Below are positions 36,640-47,605 of a stretch of 64,000 nucleotides of DNA, piece by piece (the first letter of the stretch is position 1; each line of letters opens with the position of its first letter). The notes beneath the pieces were generated by a model. The model was not told the DNA's origin. It saw only the letters and a program-made list of their open reading frames with translations, and did not search any database. Both the position numbers and the translations under genes were made by a program. The stretch comes from Ceratotherium simum simum (lineage: Eukaryota; Chordata; Mammalia; Perissodactyla; Rhinocerotidae), in contig NW_004454163.1 of the NCBI RefSeq assembly GCF_000283155.1, forward strand, positions 21,884,387 to 21,948,386, read 5' to 3'.

Positions 36640-37440
36640 ACTTTGGGGAATCCAAAAGTAATTAAAACCTGGTTCCTACTCTTAAGAAGCTTATAGAGTA
36701 GAAGGAAAAGCAGATTTTGCTCAACCAAGTCCAGAAGCAAGTAGGATATTGAGGCTTTAAACAAATAATGGTTTTTGAGCTGAGGGTGGAAAGATTTACA
36801 GGATTTGAGAGGTGGATAAGGTGTGCAAGAATATTTGAAGTAGAGGAAAAAGTGCAAGCTGTGCAGAGCATAAAGCAGATCATAGCAGAGCATAAAGTAT
36901 ATGTAAAATATATGTGGAACAAACGTTATACCTGAAAAGGTGCACTGGAACCGGGCTGAGCCAGAAGGGCTTTTTGAGCCCCCAAACAAAGCCCAGTCCT
37001 CATTCTCTTGGTAGCAGGAACCTAGAGAGGGTTTTAGGCATGAGAGTGATAGGAACACATCTCTTAGAAACTTCATACTGACAGCTGAGTGAAAGGAAAA
37101 TGGAAATGGAAAGAAACTGAAGATGGGAAAGTAGTCAAGGGGTTGTTGCAGTGGTGCCTGTGAATGAAGATATATTTCTGGACTAAAGCAACAGTAGTGA
37201 GAGAGAAAAAAGATGCGGATACAGCATACTTTAAAAGTAGAATAAAAAATACTTTGGCCAATTGGATGTGAGATGTGGGGAGAAGGAAGAGTCAAATGTG
37301 ACTCAGAGGTTCTTGCCTAAGGCAGCCATGTAGCTGATGATGCTGTTTGCTGGGGAAGAGAAAGCTTGGGACAGTGAGTGAGCTTGGTGGATGATGAGTG
37401 GAGTTGGATGCACCGGGTTTGAGGTAGAAATCTGTGGAGG
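36640..37440 (-). mobile_element. L2 LINE with decayed ORF2, minus strand
   Basis: The largest L2 remnant here. The plus strand shows the reverse complement of L2 ORF2: ggggttgttgcagtggtgcc, ccaattggatgtgagatgtg, agtcaaatgtgactcagagg, and gagtgataggaacacatctc. A 226-codon minus-strand frame (36615-37295) runs through it. It holds stretches such as LLLDLVEQNL with no intact reverse-transcriptase motif, because only the C-terminal half is covered. The open frame is probably chance survival plus low stop-codon density rather than selection. Confidence 0.7.
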
Positions 37441-37875
37441 ATGATCATAAAACTCTTCATTAATTCTCATCTCTAATGGATAATGCAAACAACAAAGAGG
37501 AACTGTACAAATCCTCTGTGAAATAAGCCAGTCTATGGATGTAGCTTCCCAGATACGTGATTTCCAATAGGGAATTTTCAGATAGAGTGAAACACAGTTT
37601 TTCAGGAACAAATAAAACAAGACTGAAAGAATTCACACAGTGAATTTAGTGATGGGGAAAACACTCAAATAATAAATCTTTTAACTAAGAAAATCCCTGG
37701 CTGTGGCTGAGAGCACTACTGCTTTTGTTGAACAATTCAAATCACTTTCTATAAAACTTCTTGGTTTTTTTTTAATAACCAACACTTTTTAGAACTTACA
37801 AATTCCTTATTCATATCTTTTGATCAGAATAAATGGTTTAAGTTCATCCCACAAAACTGGGGGGATCAGCTCATC
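37441..37875. other. Noncoding stretch
   Basis: May contain more diverged L2 at its start. Otherwise nothing recognised. Confidence 0.4.
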
Positions 37876-38194
37876 AAAAGATGGACACAGGGCCGGCCCC
37901 GTGGCTTAGCGGTTAAGTGCGCACGCTCTGCTTCTGGCGGCCCGGGTTCGGATCCCAGGCGCGCACCAACGCACCACTTCTCCGGCCATGCTGAGGCCGC
38001 GTCCCACATACAGCAACTAGAAGGATGTGCAACTATGACATACAACTATCTACTGGGGCTTTGGGGAAAAAAGGGGGAGGATTGGCAATAGATGTTAGCT
38101 CAGAGCTAGTCTTCCTCCACAAAAAGAGGAGGATTAGCATGGATATTAGCTCAGGGCTGATCTTCCTCACAAAAAAAAAAAAAAGATGGACACA
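37876..38194 (+). mobile_element. ERE SINE, long form, with 14-bp target duplication
   Basis: Flanked by aaaagatggacaca at 37876-37889 and 38181-38194. Head gggccggccccgtggc, B box GGTTCGGATCC at 37945-37955, many CpGs kept. The body carries cagcaactagaaggatgtg, followed by two tail modules: one with gatgttagctcagagctag and one with gatattagctcagggctg. It ends in poly-A. About 290 bp; a good reference for the long subfamily. Confidence 0.95.
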
Positions 38195-38237
38195 TATTGA
38201 AGTCCATCTTAGACACTTTGACTTACCATTAATATCC

Positions 38238-38732
38238 TAGACCAGTAGTTTTCTTTTTTTATTGAAGTATAATTGACATACAATATTATATTAATTTCAG
38301 GTGTACAACATAGTGATTTGATATTTTTGTACATTGTGAAATGATCACCATGCTAAGTCTAATTACCATCTGTCACCACAGTTATTACAATATTATTGAC
38401 TATATTCCCTACGCTGTCCATTATATCCTCATGACCTATTTATTTTACAACCAGAATTTTTTACCTCTTGATCCCCTTTGCCTATTTTAGCCATTTCCCA
38501 CTCCCTTCCCCTCTGGCAACACTAGTTTGTTCTCTGTATCTATTAGTCTGTTTCTGTTTTGTTACATTTGTTCATGTGTTGTTTTTTTTAGATTCCACAT
38601 ATACATGAAATCAGATGGATTTGTCTTTCTCTGACTTATTTCACTTAGCATGCTACCGTCTAGGCCCATCCATGTTGTCAGAAATGGCAAGATTTCATTC
38701 TTTTTAATGGCTGAGTAAATAGACCAGTGGTT
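38238..38732 (-). mobile_element. L1 LINE 3' fragment, minus strand, inserted at a MER5A edge
   Basis: Body 38251-38719. Poly-T start, then attgaagtataattgacata, aatttcaggtgtacaacatag, aaatgatcaccatgctaag, ctctggcaacactagtttg, acatgaaatcagatgg, and tcacttagcatgctaccg. This is reverse-complement L1 3' UTR and ORF2 end. The flanks are tagaccagtagtt (38238-38250) and tagaccagtggtt (38720-38732), a 13-bp target duplication with one mismatch. The duplicated bases contain the start of the neighbouring MER5A. Confidence 0.85.
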
Positions 38733-38937
38733 GTCAAAAGTGTGGTCCGGGGACCAGCAGCACCAGAGAACTTGTTAGAAATGCTAATTCCAGGATCCCA
38801 ATCCAAAACTACTGAATCAAAAATCTGATTCAGTAATTCTGGAGAAATCTGAAATGCTGGGACCCGGCAAGCTGCATTTTTACAAGTCCTCCAGAAGATT
38901 TTGTGCTTGCTCAAGTTTGTGAACCACTGCTCTGGAC
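38725..38937 (+). mobile_element. MER5A MITE interrupted at its left end by L1
   Basis: Body 38725-38929, starting cagtggttgtcaaaagtgtg and ending gtttgtgaaccactg. Internal phrases ggaccagcagcaccag and cttgttagaaatgctaatt are typical. The right flank ctctggac resembles tcctagac, which lies before the duplicated start on the far side of the L1 (5 of 8 bases). The L1 therefore landed in an older MER5A. Confidence 0.8.
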
Positions 38938-39084
38938 CTAAAGGTAAAAACTGATGAAAAAAATATGAAAAGAAACCAGAAACGAAAAAGGAAGAGAACT
39001 TTAAATAAAATCAGCATTCACTCTCTCTCTGAACTAACGAATGAGCATTCTTAGGGGCTGGAACAGTTATGCTCCAATCCCTTT

Positions 39085-39180
39085 GAATATCCATTCAACA
39101 GATATTTGTTGAGAATTCAGATAGTGCCAGGGACTGAGCTAGGTATGGCATATTCAACAGGGAAAACACTCTGTGTTTTT
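39085..39180 (-). mobile_element. L2 LINE fragment, minus strand
   Basis: Reverse-complement L2 3' end: atccattcaacagatatttg, ttgagaattcagatagtgcc, agggactgagctaggtatgg. Confidence 0.65.
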
Positions 39181-40030
39181 TCTGTGTTCTTAAAAAAAAA
39201 ATTTTTTAATTATTGCTCATCTTAAAGCTGAATACTATGTTGTGGTTTCAGAGAATTAGAGGAGCTTGACTGTTGAGGATTCAAAGGCCAGTTGAAATGC
39301 TTGCTGAGCACTCCTGCAGGAAGCATGGTGACGGGGCAGTGGCTCTACTCAGGCTGGCGGTGAATCCTAAGTTCCTGGGCTGCAACAGTCTTCCTGGAAC
39401 ACTAGCCTTTCTTCACCGGGCAGAGTTACCACCCATGAAGTGTCTCACCAGTGAGCTCCGTGTAACAGAAACATCAGGCCCCATTTGATTCATCTTGCAC
39501 TGCCCATTCTTGCTGAAGGCAGAATGACTTTCAGTCCCTCCATCCGTCTCGCTTCATGATCCCTTGGAGCTCAGCTAGAGAAATCATCCCTCAGACTGAC
39601 ATCTTCGAAACCCAAGTGCATTTCAGTAAAGTGTCGGAAATGTCAGAACTGCCTCTGCTGATTCCTCTGTCTCCTATTTTATCTCTAGCACACCCCTTGT
39701 TGCTCTGTTTACCACTTTTGTCTTTTCTCCCTGACAGCAATGTTTTTTCTTTTTTGGTTTTATCCAAGCTTTGAAAACATTGCTGCTCCTTTTTATTGCC
39801 CCTCGTCGCTAGTTCCCTGGGTTGCATTGACCACCGCTTATCTCCAGTGTGTTTTACGCGTCTTGTTGTTTGTTTAATAATGCATAGCTCTCATGATCAG
39901 GAGTGGACAGGCCCAGGTCCGGCTACCTAAGCGGGACGTTTATCCTGCTGACTTGAGTCTCCTTTGATGTATGAGGACATTTGCGGCTCAGCGGCAGACT
40001 TTAACTTCTTTGATATGCTCTCCTTATTCC
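39181..40030. other. Unassigned block with raised CpG content
   Basis: CpG sites are unusually frequent for this AT-rich window (for example ccgtctcgct, ctcgtcgct, tttacgcgtc, aagcgggacg, tgcggctcagcgg). Frames of 71 and 72 codons on the plus strand have no recognised content. No transposon signature. It could be a regulatory element, a weak promoter, or an old CpG-rich repeat I do not recognise. Confidence 0.35.
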
Positions 40031-41024
40031 TATTCTATGTATATTATGTAACTTTTGTATTCAATAGGAACCAAATACAGAAATCTCTCTCCTGCTTCTC
40101 ACATCTAATTTTTGCCTAAGCATCCTCTGATGCTATTAGTGCAGGGGAGCAGTTCTTTCGACAGTATATAATATAATTTCACTAAAGAAAAACAAATAAT
40201 TTCACACAGGATGAATGTAGTCATTCATAAGGTCTTAGGCAGCTTTTAATCTCTCCCCTCTGCCTCATGTTGAGTTTGCGTAAATGATTCTTCAATGCAA
40301 AGAGAATTGACTGAAGATAGAAACAAGTCAAATTATGAAAGAGGTTTAATACTTGATAATCACTTATGGACGTTGTGATTAAATATACTATTAATCTATT
40401 TTTTTTAAGGCTACATAGTCAAAACCAAGTACTATGAGTGGATTTGTTTCGAAGCCTGCAGTGTGCAGGAGTGCTGTCTGAACTCACCTGTGGATGATAC
40501 TGGCCCAGATGTTGACTGCCCTGGGGACTTGAGGGAGGGAAATCAGAAAAGGGTAATTCTGCCCTGACCATCCATCTTTCAGGTTCCCTCTGCTCTCTAA
40601 CTTCTGGCTACTCACAGCAGTTTGGGCCTTTCATCTGGACACAGACAAATAAGTACAAACACCAAAGAATCTGAAGTGAATCACAGATTGATTGATTGAT
40701 TGATTCACCTTTACTGATGAGAAAATCCATTGAGCCTGTTCTTGTTAATGAGGTTTATGGATGATATGAGGATTTTATTCATTTTTAATATATCTAAATT
40801 AATTTAACCAGATATTTGAGAGGCATATACCTAGAAAATTGAATAGAAAATCTATTAATTAGAGTTACTTTGCACTGACTAATATTTTTTAATTAAGCTC
40901 TTTGCCTTCATTGAAGCCCTTGGATGGAAGGAGTTTTAATTTCAGAAACATGTTTAAATATAATATTAATTTCTTATATGTGTACAATACTCACATTGAT
41001 TTCCTACGCATTCATTCAGTTGAA
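40031..41024. other. AT-rich stretch with a GATT microsatellite
   Basis: Five perfect GATT units at 40686-40705. Otherwise AT-rich, with no frame or named repeat. Confidence 0.6.
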
Positions 41025-41150
41025 CCATTTGAGTAAGAAGGGCAGGGCAGTATTAGTCCCATATTACAGATGAGGTAATAGAGGCTCAAAGATCAATGGA
41101 TGCTGGGACTGAAGTTTGACCTAATTCGATGCTCTTTTTTACAGCCTATC
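41025..41150 (-). mobile_element. MIR SINE fragment, minus strand
   Basis: Landmarks cccatattacagatgaggtaa, tagaggctcaaag, and an end near gatgctcttttttac. Confidence 0.65.
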
Positions 41151-41893
41151 AAGTCTCATTTCCCAACTCTTGCAGTGCACAACAATTTGGTAAAAAGAAA
41201 TTTCCTTAGATGCGCTAAAAATTGCTTATCCATCACAACAAAAGAACATAAAGAGAACCCTGCATGAATTATAACATATTAAGAATGTGTTTTTGTGGTA
41301 GTTTATGAAAAAGCAAAGCTATAAAAAATTGTAGAACAATTGTAAACAATTAAGAGATTGGTTTTAATCTGTCCTTTAAATTTAACTCTGGACTTCTTTT
41401 TCTAAATCTGATTATTTCATTTTGTCATCAACAGTAATTAACAGTCTTATACTTGGTCTAGTTTTGTCCCTTTCACAACCACAAATCAAATAGAATTCTT
41501 TCATATTTTAGGATATAGCCTTTGATAATGGTTCTATGCTGAGACTCAGGTATTGTCATGTGCCCTGTGATATGAGCCATGACAGCTGACCCTGAGTATG
41601 GCAGTCATACTAGACCAAGGTGGTAAAAAATGTCACATATGTGGGCCCAGGGGACACAAGTGAGATGGAAAACAGGAGCTACTAATCAAATGTTAGATGT
41701 AAGACCATTTTGATTATTGATTAGCAGAATTTCTTACAGAATCAGAGAATCTTAGAAAATCCTTAGAAGGTATTGAGTGGTTATATAATCCATCTCCTGC
41801 TCATTACATAAAATCCTTGATATCTCTACAGCTGTAATCCTTGAATGTACCTATGTAGCTAGCCAGATAGCTAGAATTTGATATATGTTAGAC
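41151..41893. other. AT-rich noncoding stretch
   Basis: No coding frame and no named repeat. Confidence 0.5.
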
Positions 41894-42104
41894 TACTCAT
41901 TCTCCAGTGGGAATAATTTTGTCCCCCTGGGGACATTTGGCAGTGTTAGAGATAGTTTTGGTTGTCACAACTGGGTGGTGCTTCTGGCAGCTAGTGAATA
42001 GAGGTCAGAGATGCTGCTAAACATCCTACAATGCACAGGACAGGCCCCCGCAACTGAGAATTATCTGCTCCAAAATGTCAATAGTGCCCAGTTTAAGAAA
42101 CCCT
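41894..42104 (+). mobile_element. MER20 (hAT-Charlie) DNA transposon, uninterrupted
   Basis: About 211 bp covering the whole element. Phrases ctggggacatttggcagtg, ggttgtcacaactgggtgg, agatgctgctaaacatcc, tacaatgcacaggacagg and aaaatgtcaatagtgcc are those of MER20. Terminal ends are eroded. The split copy at 2150-2549 belongs to the same family. Confidence 0.9.
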
Positions 42105-42729
42105 AATTTAGACAAAATGTTAAGTTGCTACAATTACTCAAAAAAATCAACTCCCTGCAAAATCATTTTTTGGGGAAATATAACAATAAAACAGTGGTGA
42201 TAAGCTACATGAAATATTTTAGATAATTAAATTGGTTCTTGTTTCACTTTACATTTCTATGCCTATGTGACAGTGTTAATAAACCAGCAGATTTCAAAAT
42301 TTTTCTGACCAGAGACCTTTAAAAAGGCAAAAGAATTTAGGGGCTTTGTAATCTTTTGGTTACTCTTTGCCACTTCCTAAATACATCCCTAAAAATTTTC
42401 TCTTGAAATAAGAGTAAGGTGATGTCCACATATTTTCTTGTTAACACTTTAAGAATCAGACACCTGGTCACTGCCCCCCTCTCTTGGACCTCCCTTCCCT
42501 CTGGGGACCTCCCAGATTCTGCAGAAAAATCTCCTTCCTCTGAGTTTTGATAGCATTGTCTACCCCTAGACCTTAGTATATATTCCTCATACCAGTAAAT
42601 CTATGCATATACATGTTTGTCCTCCTAGATTGCAATTGGTTTATTCTTATTTTTAGTTTTCTTCCCAGAGAATCATAGGGCCTTGCAAGAACTAGCTGAT
42701 TTAGTAATCCTGGACTGTTTCCAAACTTG
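42105..42729. other. Noncoding stretch, possibly old repeat
   Basis: Some phrases near 42480-42680 vaguely recall the L2 3' region on the plus strand. The match is too weak to annotate. No coding frame. Confidence 0.35.
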
Positions 42730-43554
42730 AGTTTGTCTCTCTGGTGTTTTCAGCTTCTTCCTGAGTGTGTACTCATATTCTGGCCCCATGAGGCCAGTAT
42801 TAGTGCTGGCACCTTTTCAGTCTCCTCTCTAATCTGCTCACCTTCTTGCCTGGCTAACCTGTCAAGCCTTTGCCATTTATAATGTTTCTCCTTCAGCAGT
42901 TTTCCCTGCTACCTTGCTGATTGCTTTTCTGCGCCATGGAACTCCCAGCCCAATTTTCCCGTGTGTGCATGAGTTAAATAGCTCTGCCTTCCTTCAACGA
43001 CTTCCCTTGCACCCCTACTTGAATTTTTCTATGTGTGACCAGTCTTTTTCAGGGGTGGGGTAGCAGTAAGAGTTCCAGAGGGTCCACTCTGCCTGGCTGC
43101 CAATGCTACCTCCTCATCCAGCCCCAGGCAGATGGGACCACACACGCTAATGCTCTCTAATCCCTGCAGCTTTGTCACTGTTCAGAACTGCTCAGATGCT
43201 TACGCAGCTCTGACTGGTTTCTCCATCACCCTCTTGTAGAGTGGAGCTGCCTTTCCCATTTATCACCACGGTGATAGCAGTCCACCTTCCCAGCCTTCCC
43301 ACCCAGGCCACCTGCTCAGCTGCCAGCCTTCGAGATTGATACTTTCCATTCTGAGGCTGAGTTTGTTCTGGCCTCGGTGGGCATGTTCTCTAAAAGGAAC
43401 ATCACTCTTGCTGCCTGTGGTGAGGCAGGAAGCTCCCTTACAGACTCGTGGTTGATCACTCTTCTGCCTCCTCCCTGAATCAGCCTCTATCTGTGAGAAC
43501 TCCCAAGGGGAGTTCTCAGGAAGTTCCCACCTCCAATAAAATACTTTCATTTCT
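42730..43554. other. GC-rich unassigned block ending at an L1 edge
   Basis: Distinctly GC-richer than its flanks over about 800 bp. It ends with ccaataaaatac, an AATAAA-type signal, directly before L1 sequence. One 95-codon minus-strand frame (43263-43550) shows no known domain. It may be an LTR or other old element, or unique sequence. I could not find paired terminal ends. Confidence 0.35.
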
Positions 43555-43810
43555 TACCATATGATTTTACTCAGATGTGAAAGATAAACACACAAACAAA
43601 CACATAGATAAGGGAACAGATTGGTGGTTACCAGAAGGGAAGCAGATGAAGGGAGGAAGAAAGGGGTGAAGGGGCATATATATATGGTGATGGATAAAAA
43701 CTAGACTACTGGTGGTGAAGATGATGAAGTCTATACAGAAAATGACATATAATTATGTATACCTGAAATTTACACAGTGTTATAAACCAATATGATCTCA
43801 ACAAAAATAA
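43555..43810 (+). mobile_element. L1 LINE 3' end fragment
   Basis: Begins taccatatgattttactc (end of ORF2 code). Then cagattggtggttaccag, cctgaaatttacacagtg, and ttataaaccaatatg, ending at aaaaataaatatt. The same sequence order is seen in the copy at 51345-51966. Confidence 0.85.
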
Positions 43811-44309
43811 ATATTCTCAATTCTGCCAGCAAGGCTAGGAAGGCCTTAGCAAAGCTAGGATGACCCTCAACAACTATCTTCCCCAAGAGTATTTTTTTTC
43901 TTTCCTGTCTCTTCCTATTCAGCCAGAGTTCTCTCTGGAAACTCGGGGACATCCATCACACATTTATCATTCCAACCACTCAGATCTTAGTTTTAATGCA
44001 ACCACTGATTCTCTCCTAAACACTGAGGGGCTAGGCCCGAGAGGACAAATGCAATGACTCTTTTCCTAATGCCTGGACATGAATGTCGCAAAGCTCTTTT
44101 GGGCTAAAGGGAGAAGGAAAGGGCGAGTGGAAATCTCCAAGTAATATGTGTGAATATTTTTTTATAGTGTCTTCTGAAAAGCCTTTTCCTACATTTATTA
44201 TTTAACTCAAAGAAATAATTCTGAGAATGTGCATTCTGAGACAGACACTAGTGGTGAACACGATAGTGGAGGAATCCTTCTAGACTCTAGTGAACAAAGG
44301 GCCATGTTG
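43811..44309. other. Noncoding stretch
   Basis: Frames of 60-65 codons without recognisable content. No named repeat. Confidence 0.5.
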
Positions 44310-44500
44310 TGACAGGTCTTCTACACAGCGCTCTCCAGTCTTGCTACTTAATGTGTTGCCCATGGCTCATAGCGTCAGCTTCACCCGGGAGCTTGTTACA
44401 AATGCAGTCTGGGGACGTACCCTAGACCTACCAAGTCAGAATCTTCATGGTAACAAGATTCTCAGGTGCTTCCTGTGCACATTAAAATGTGAGATGCTCT
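44310..44500 (+). mobile_element. MER5A-like MITE
   Basis: Body phrases fit MER5A: cttgctacttaatgtgttgc, cttcacccgggagcttgtt, acaaatgcagtctgggg, cctaccaagtcagaatc, and gtgcacattaaaatgtgag. Ends decayed. Confidence 0.65.
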
Positions 44501-44504
44501 GCTC

Positions 44505-44660
44505 TTTCTGTTACTGCATTTAATCTTCAGAATGATCTTCTGAGTAATTATTAAGTTTCCCATTTTACAGATGGGGAAAATGATGCTCTGAGTGGTGAAG
44601 AGATTTGCCTGTCGTCACTAGAAATTGAATTCTATCTATACAAAGACTAAAGACCATATT
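44505..44660 (-). mobile_element. MIR SINE fragment, minus strand
   Basis: Minus-strand landmarks ctgcatttaatcttcagaat, then cccattttacagatgggga, aatgatgctctgagtgg. Abuts the MER5A-like element. Confidence 0.65.
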
Positions 44661-45435
44661 CTTTTCACTATTTACCACAACTGTATAGGTAGGTACTCAT
44701 GATGAAGTTAGCATTACTTATTTTTCCTTTGAATACAGTTTTAAATATTAGAAAGGAAAATGTTCTGGTCTCTTTGGGATGTCAAATTGCCAAATAGGAA
44801 AGAAATTTTAACAGGAGATAGGGCTCTTAAAGACTAGACTGAGCAGAGCCATGCAGAGATAGTACATCCTACCTGAGATGGATGGCTCAGGTTAGCTCAC
44901 AGCCACGTGGCAGAAAGAGAACACACTGGGGCTTTCAACAGACTGGCAGCCCAAATATGGTCACAGCAAGATAAATTATGTGTTAAAGAGATAATTACCA
45001 TGGCCTTTCCTCTGAACAGCAGCTGGAAATAGGCTGGAACAGATGGAGCCAGAAATAGTGAAAAGGTTGTGGGACAGCCTCAGAGGAGAGACAGTCCTTC
45101 TCAAAGCAACAGTTTAAATAACAGCCACTGAGTGATTAAAGATATGAACATATATTCTGCACATAGGATTGCACAAGACTTTTACCCCTTGCTCTAACTA
45201 GAGTTTTATAGTTATAAGAGGAAAAAAGAAAATGAATCAAGAAGATTTATTTTTAAAGTGTATCTTTGTTGACATATCACAGGAGATGGGTTTATGTTTT
45301 ATTTTATGCTTATCCCAGTGGTCTCTTCTCAGGCAAATATTAACCACTGGGTCTAGACTATCTTAAAGAGGAATGACTGTCCCCCTATATTGAAGAAGAG
45401 TGCTTAAATTCAGAACATCTTCTTCCCTTTCCCTA
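44661..45435. other. AT-rich noncoding stretch
   Basis: No frame or named repeat. Confidence 0.5.
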
Positions 45436-45626
45436 TTTTTTTTTTTTGCTGAGGAAGATTTTCCCTGAGCTAACGTCCATACCAATCTTCCTTTATTTTT
45501 TAGTATGTGGGCCTCCAGCACAACATGGCTGCTAACAGAACAGTGTAGGTCCACGCCTGGGAACTGAACCCAGGCCACCAAAGTGGAGTGCACCAAACTT
45601 AACCACTAGGCCACTGAGGCTGGCCC
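45436..45626 (-). mobile_element. ERE SINE, minus strand, older variant
   Basis: Poly-T start at 45436, gctgaggaagattttccctg, gagctaacgtccataccaat, then ctgggaactgaacccagg (inverted B box), and cactgaggctggcccc at the head end. It lacks the cagcaactagaagg body. The flanks share only cttcccttt, too short to call a target duplication. Confidence 0.9.
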
Positions 45627-45895
45627 CCCTTCCCTTTTTAATTATAGCAAATACTACAATGCCTCTGGAATTCACTCAGTTGAGAAGGTCGATTTGAATT
45701 TTCACCTGGTCAGCTTTAAATGAGTATCTAGATGCCAAATTCTAAGCTAGACTGAGAACTCACTCCTTTTCACAAATACTAGTATTAGGAGCTAATGGAA
45801 AGAAGAAGGCTTTCAGGTAGAATAGTGACACACATAGAATTGCTGATTAGATGCCTTTGTTGTTACCACCATTAACCACCCCCAGTTTCAAAAAA

Positions 45896-45920
45896 AAAGA
45901 TCCCAGGGGCTGGGATCTTT
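45896..45920. repeat. Perfect inverted repeat, 11-bp arms
   Basis: Arms aaagatcccag and ctgggatcttt around a 3-base ggg centre. It could form a compact hairpin; may be chance. Confidence 0.8.
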
Positions 45921-46881
45921 CTTGTGATTTGGCTGCTTGCTTCCCCACTCCCCTGACCCATAGACACACAATTTCCATGGCTCTGTTGAGTTCTTGACAT
46001 ACACAGAGTTGTTGATGGGCAATTGCAACTTTGAGATATGCAAAAATGATATTGAGCAGTGTGGATTTCTGCCATTCTGGTCAGTCTCTTGGCTTTAATC
46101 AAGAGAATCCTAAAACACTCTTTCTCCATGCGGTGTTGCAACAGATGTTATTCTGGGTTACTAAGAGTGTTGTAAAAAAGACAGTTTCGGTTCTAATAGC
46201 CCACCTGGAACCATGAAGTAGAAATTTATTAATTTTTCACATTAGCACAATCTACTCAGCTCACAGAATATCTTCCCTTTGGAAAAATCTGCAAGATTTA
46301 GGTGTATAGATCAAAACACTGTACACCGATTGCTCCAAACAAAAGTTTTAAAATTATGTGAAAATAGAACCTTTTAAAAGTTACATATGGGCACTGATAT
46401 AAACAAAGAACTCTAAAAACCAATCCTCTATGTAGATTGAGAAATATGTTAAAATGCATATTCTTCACACCTTAATAGAATAAGGCTACAATAATAAAGT
46501 GGTGCTATGTATTTACTTAGCACTTCAGATTTCCAAGTGGCACCAATATGTCGTTATCATTTTGTACACTCCACCTCTAAGCCTAGCAGATAGGCTACTA
46601 TTAAATGCCATAAAATGTATTCTGCAGTAAATGGATTATCGGGGTACATTTAGATAAATTACTCAAGGTCTTGACTGAACAGCAGTGAACCCAAGGGACC
46701 CATGATTCCTACCCTTCACAAACTAGGAAGACTTGGAAAGATCAATTGAAGAGGTGTCAACAGTGGCTAAACACTTTTCCTCTTCTTTTAAGTAAAAGGA
46801 ATAATGAATTTTCTTTATACTTATTGAGTTCTTGTTGCTCCTACAAACTGTGAGAGTCAGATGGGAGAGGAAAATTAGATC

Positions 46882-46929
46882 AAAATTTAATATATGTTTT
46901 CTTCCAAAATTTAATATGCATTTTCTTCC
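46882..46929 (+). repeat. Two tandem 24-bp units
   Basis: Units 46882-46905 and 46906-46929 both start aaaatttaatat and end ttttcttcc, differing at two or three central positions. A small local duplication. Confidence 0.8.
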
Positions 46930-47515
46930 AGGTTTCTTGATTAGGGAAGTGTAGCAGGGGAAAGCATAAGTAAACACACTACTCTTTTCATCGTTTTCAA
47001 GAGCTGTGCTCTATATATTTGTATAGATTCTCTAGTCACAGGACAAAATGTAGGTGGTCTCCTATTACAGGAGATGGAAAGTAGGTATCAAGAAGAAAAC
47101 TTAAGCTCAAAGTGGAGAAACATATCATCCAGAGTTTAGGAACACATTAGTGATAGTTTAGTTTTGGGCATGGCACTTAATCCCCTAATCTCCCATGTTT
47201 TCTTGCCCTTAGTTCAAATATATATTAGGATGAAAAATGTCCTTATTTCAGGTGAGGCATATGGGCCATTACTGACCTAGCTGCTGTCTGTATTCAAAGT
47301 TCCTACATCAGTAACTCCAGGGATAAGACACTGAATTCCTGTTGAAAGGTACAAATAGGATCTGGGTTGGGGGTGGGGTTTGGGCATTGGCATTTTAAGA
47401 TAACAAAGTCTACTGAAGCTTTAACACAGATTAATTCAACCTATTAAATAGCAGACCTCTAAGGGACGCGATATAGGACAGGATCCTTCAACAGAGAAGA
47501 AATTTCATCTCTGTT

Positions 47516-47605
47516 TCACAGAATCTAACAGAGTTCTCAATAAATATTTGCTTATTAAATAAATAGTTGTTCAGTTAATAAATGAATGAACAAATGAATA
47601 AATAA
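47516..47605 (+). mobile_element. L2 LINE 3' end fragment
   Basis: Ends with gttctcaataaatatttgc, ttattaaataaatagttg and aatgaatgaacaaatgaat, the L2 tail pattern. Short. Confidence 0.55.

Larger units (their letters stand above)
45627..47515. other. Noncoding stretch with two small repeats
   Basis: Contains a perfect inverted repeat (45896-45920) and a direct 24-bp tandem pair (46882-46929), listed separately. Frames of 61-89 codons are without recognisable content. Confidence 0.5.

Noticed and set aside
36615..37295. 226-codon frame as a protein-coding gene
   Set aside because: It coincides with reverse-complement L2 ORF2 sequence, has no complete domain, and lacks promoter or splice context.
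42730..43554. Endogenous retroviral LTR
   Set aside because: The AATAAA-like end is suggestive, but no terminal tg...ca pair, target duplication or second LTR could be found.
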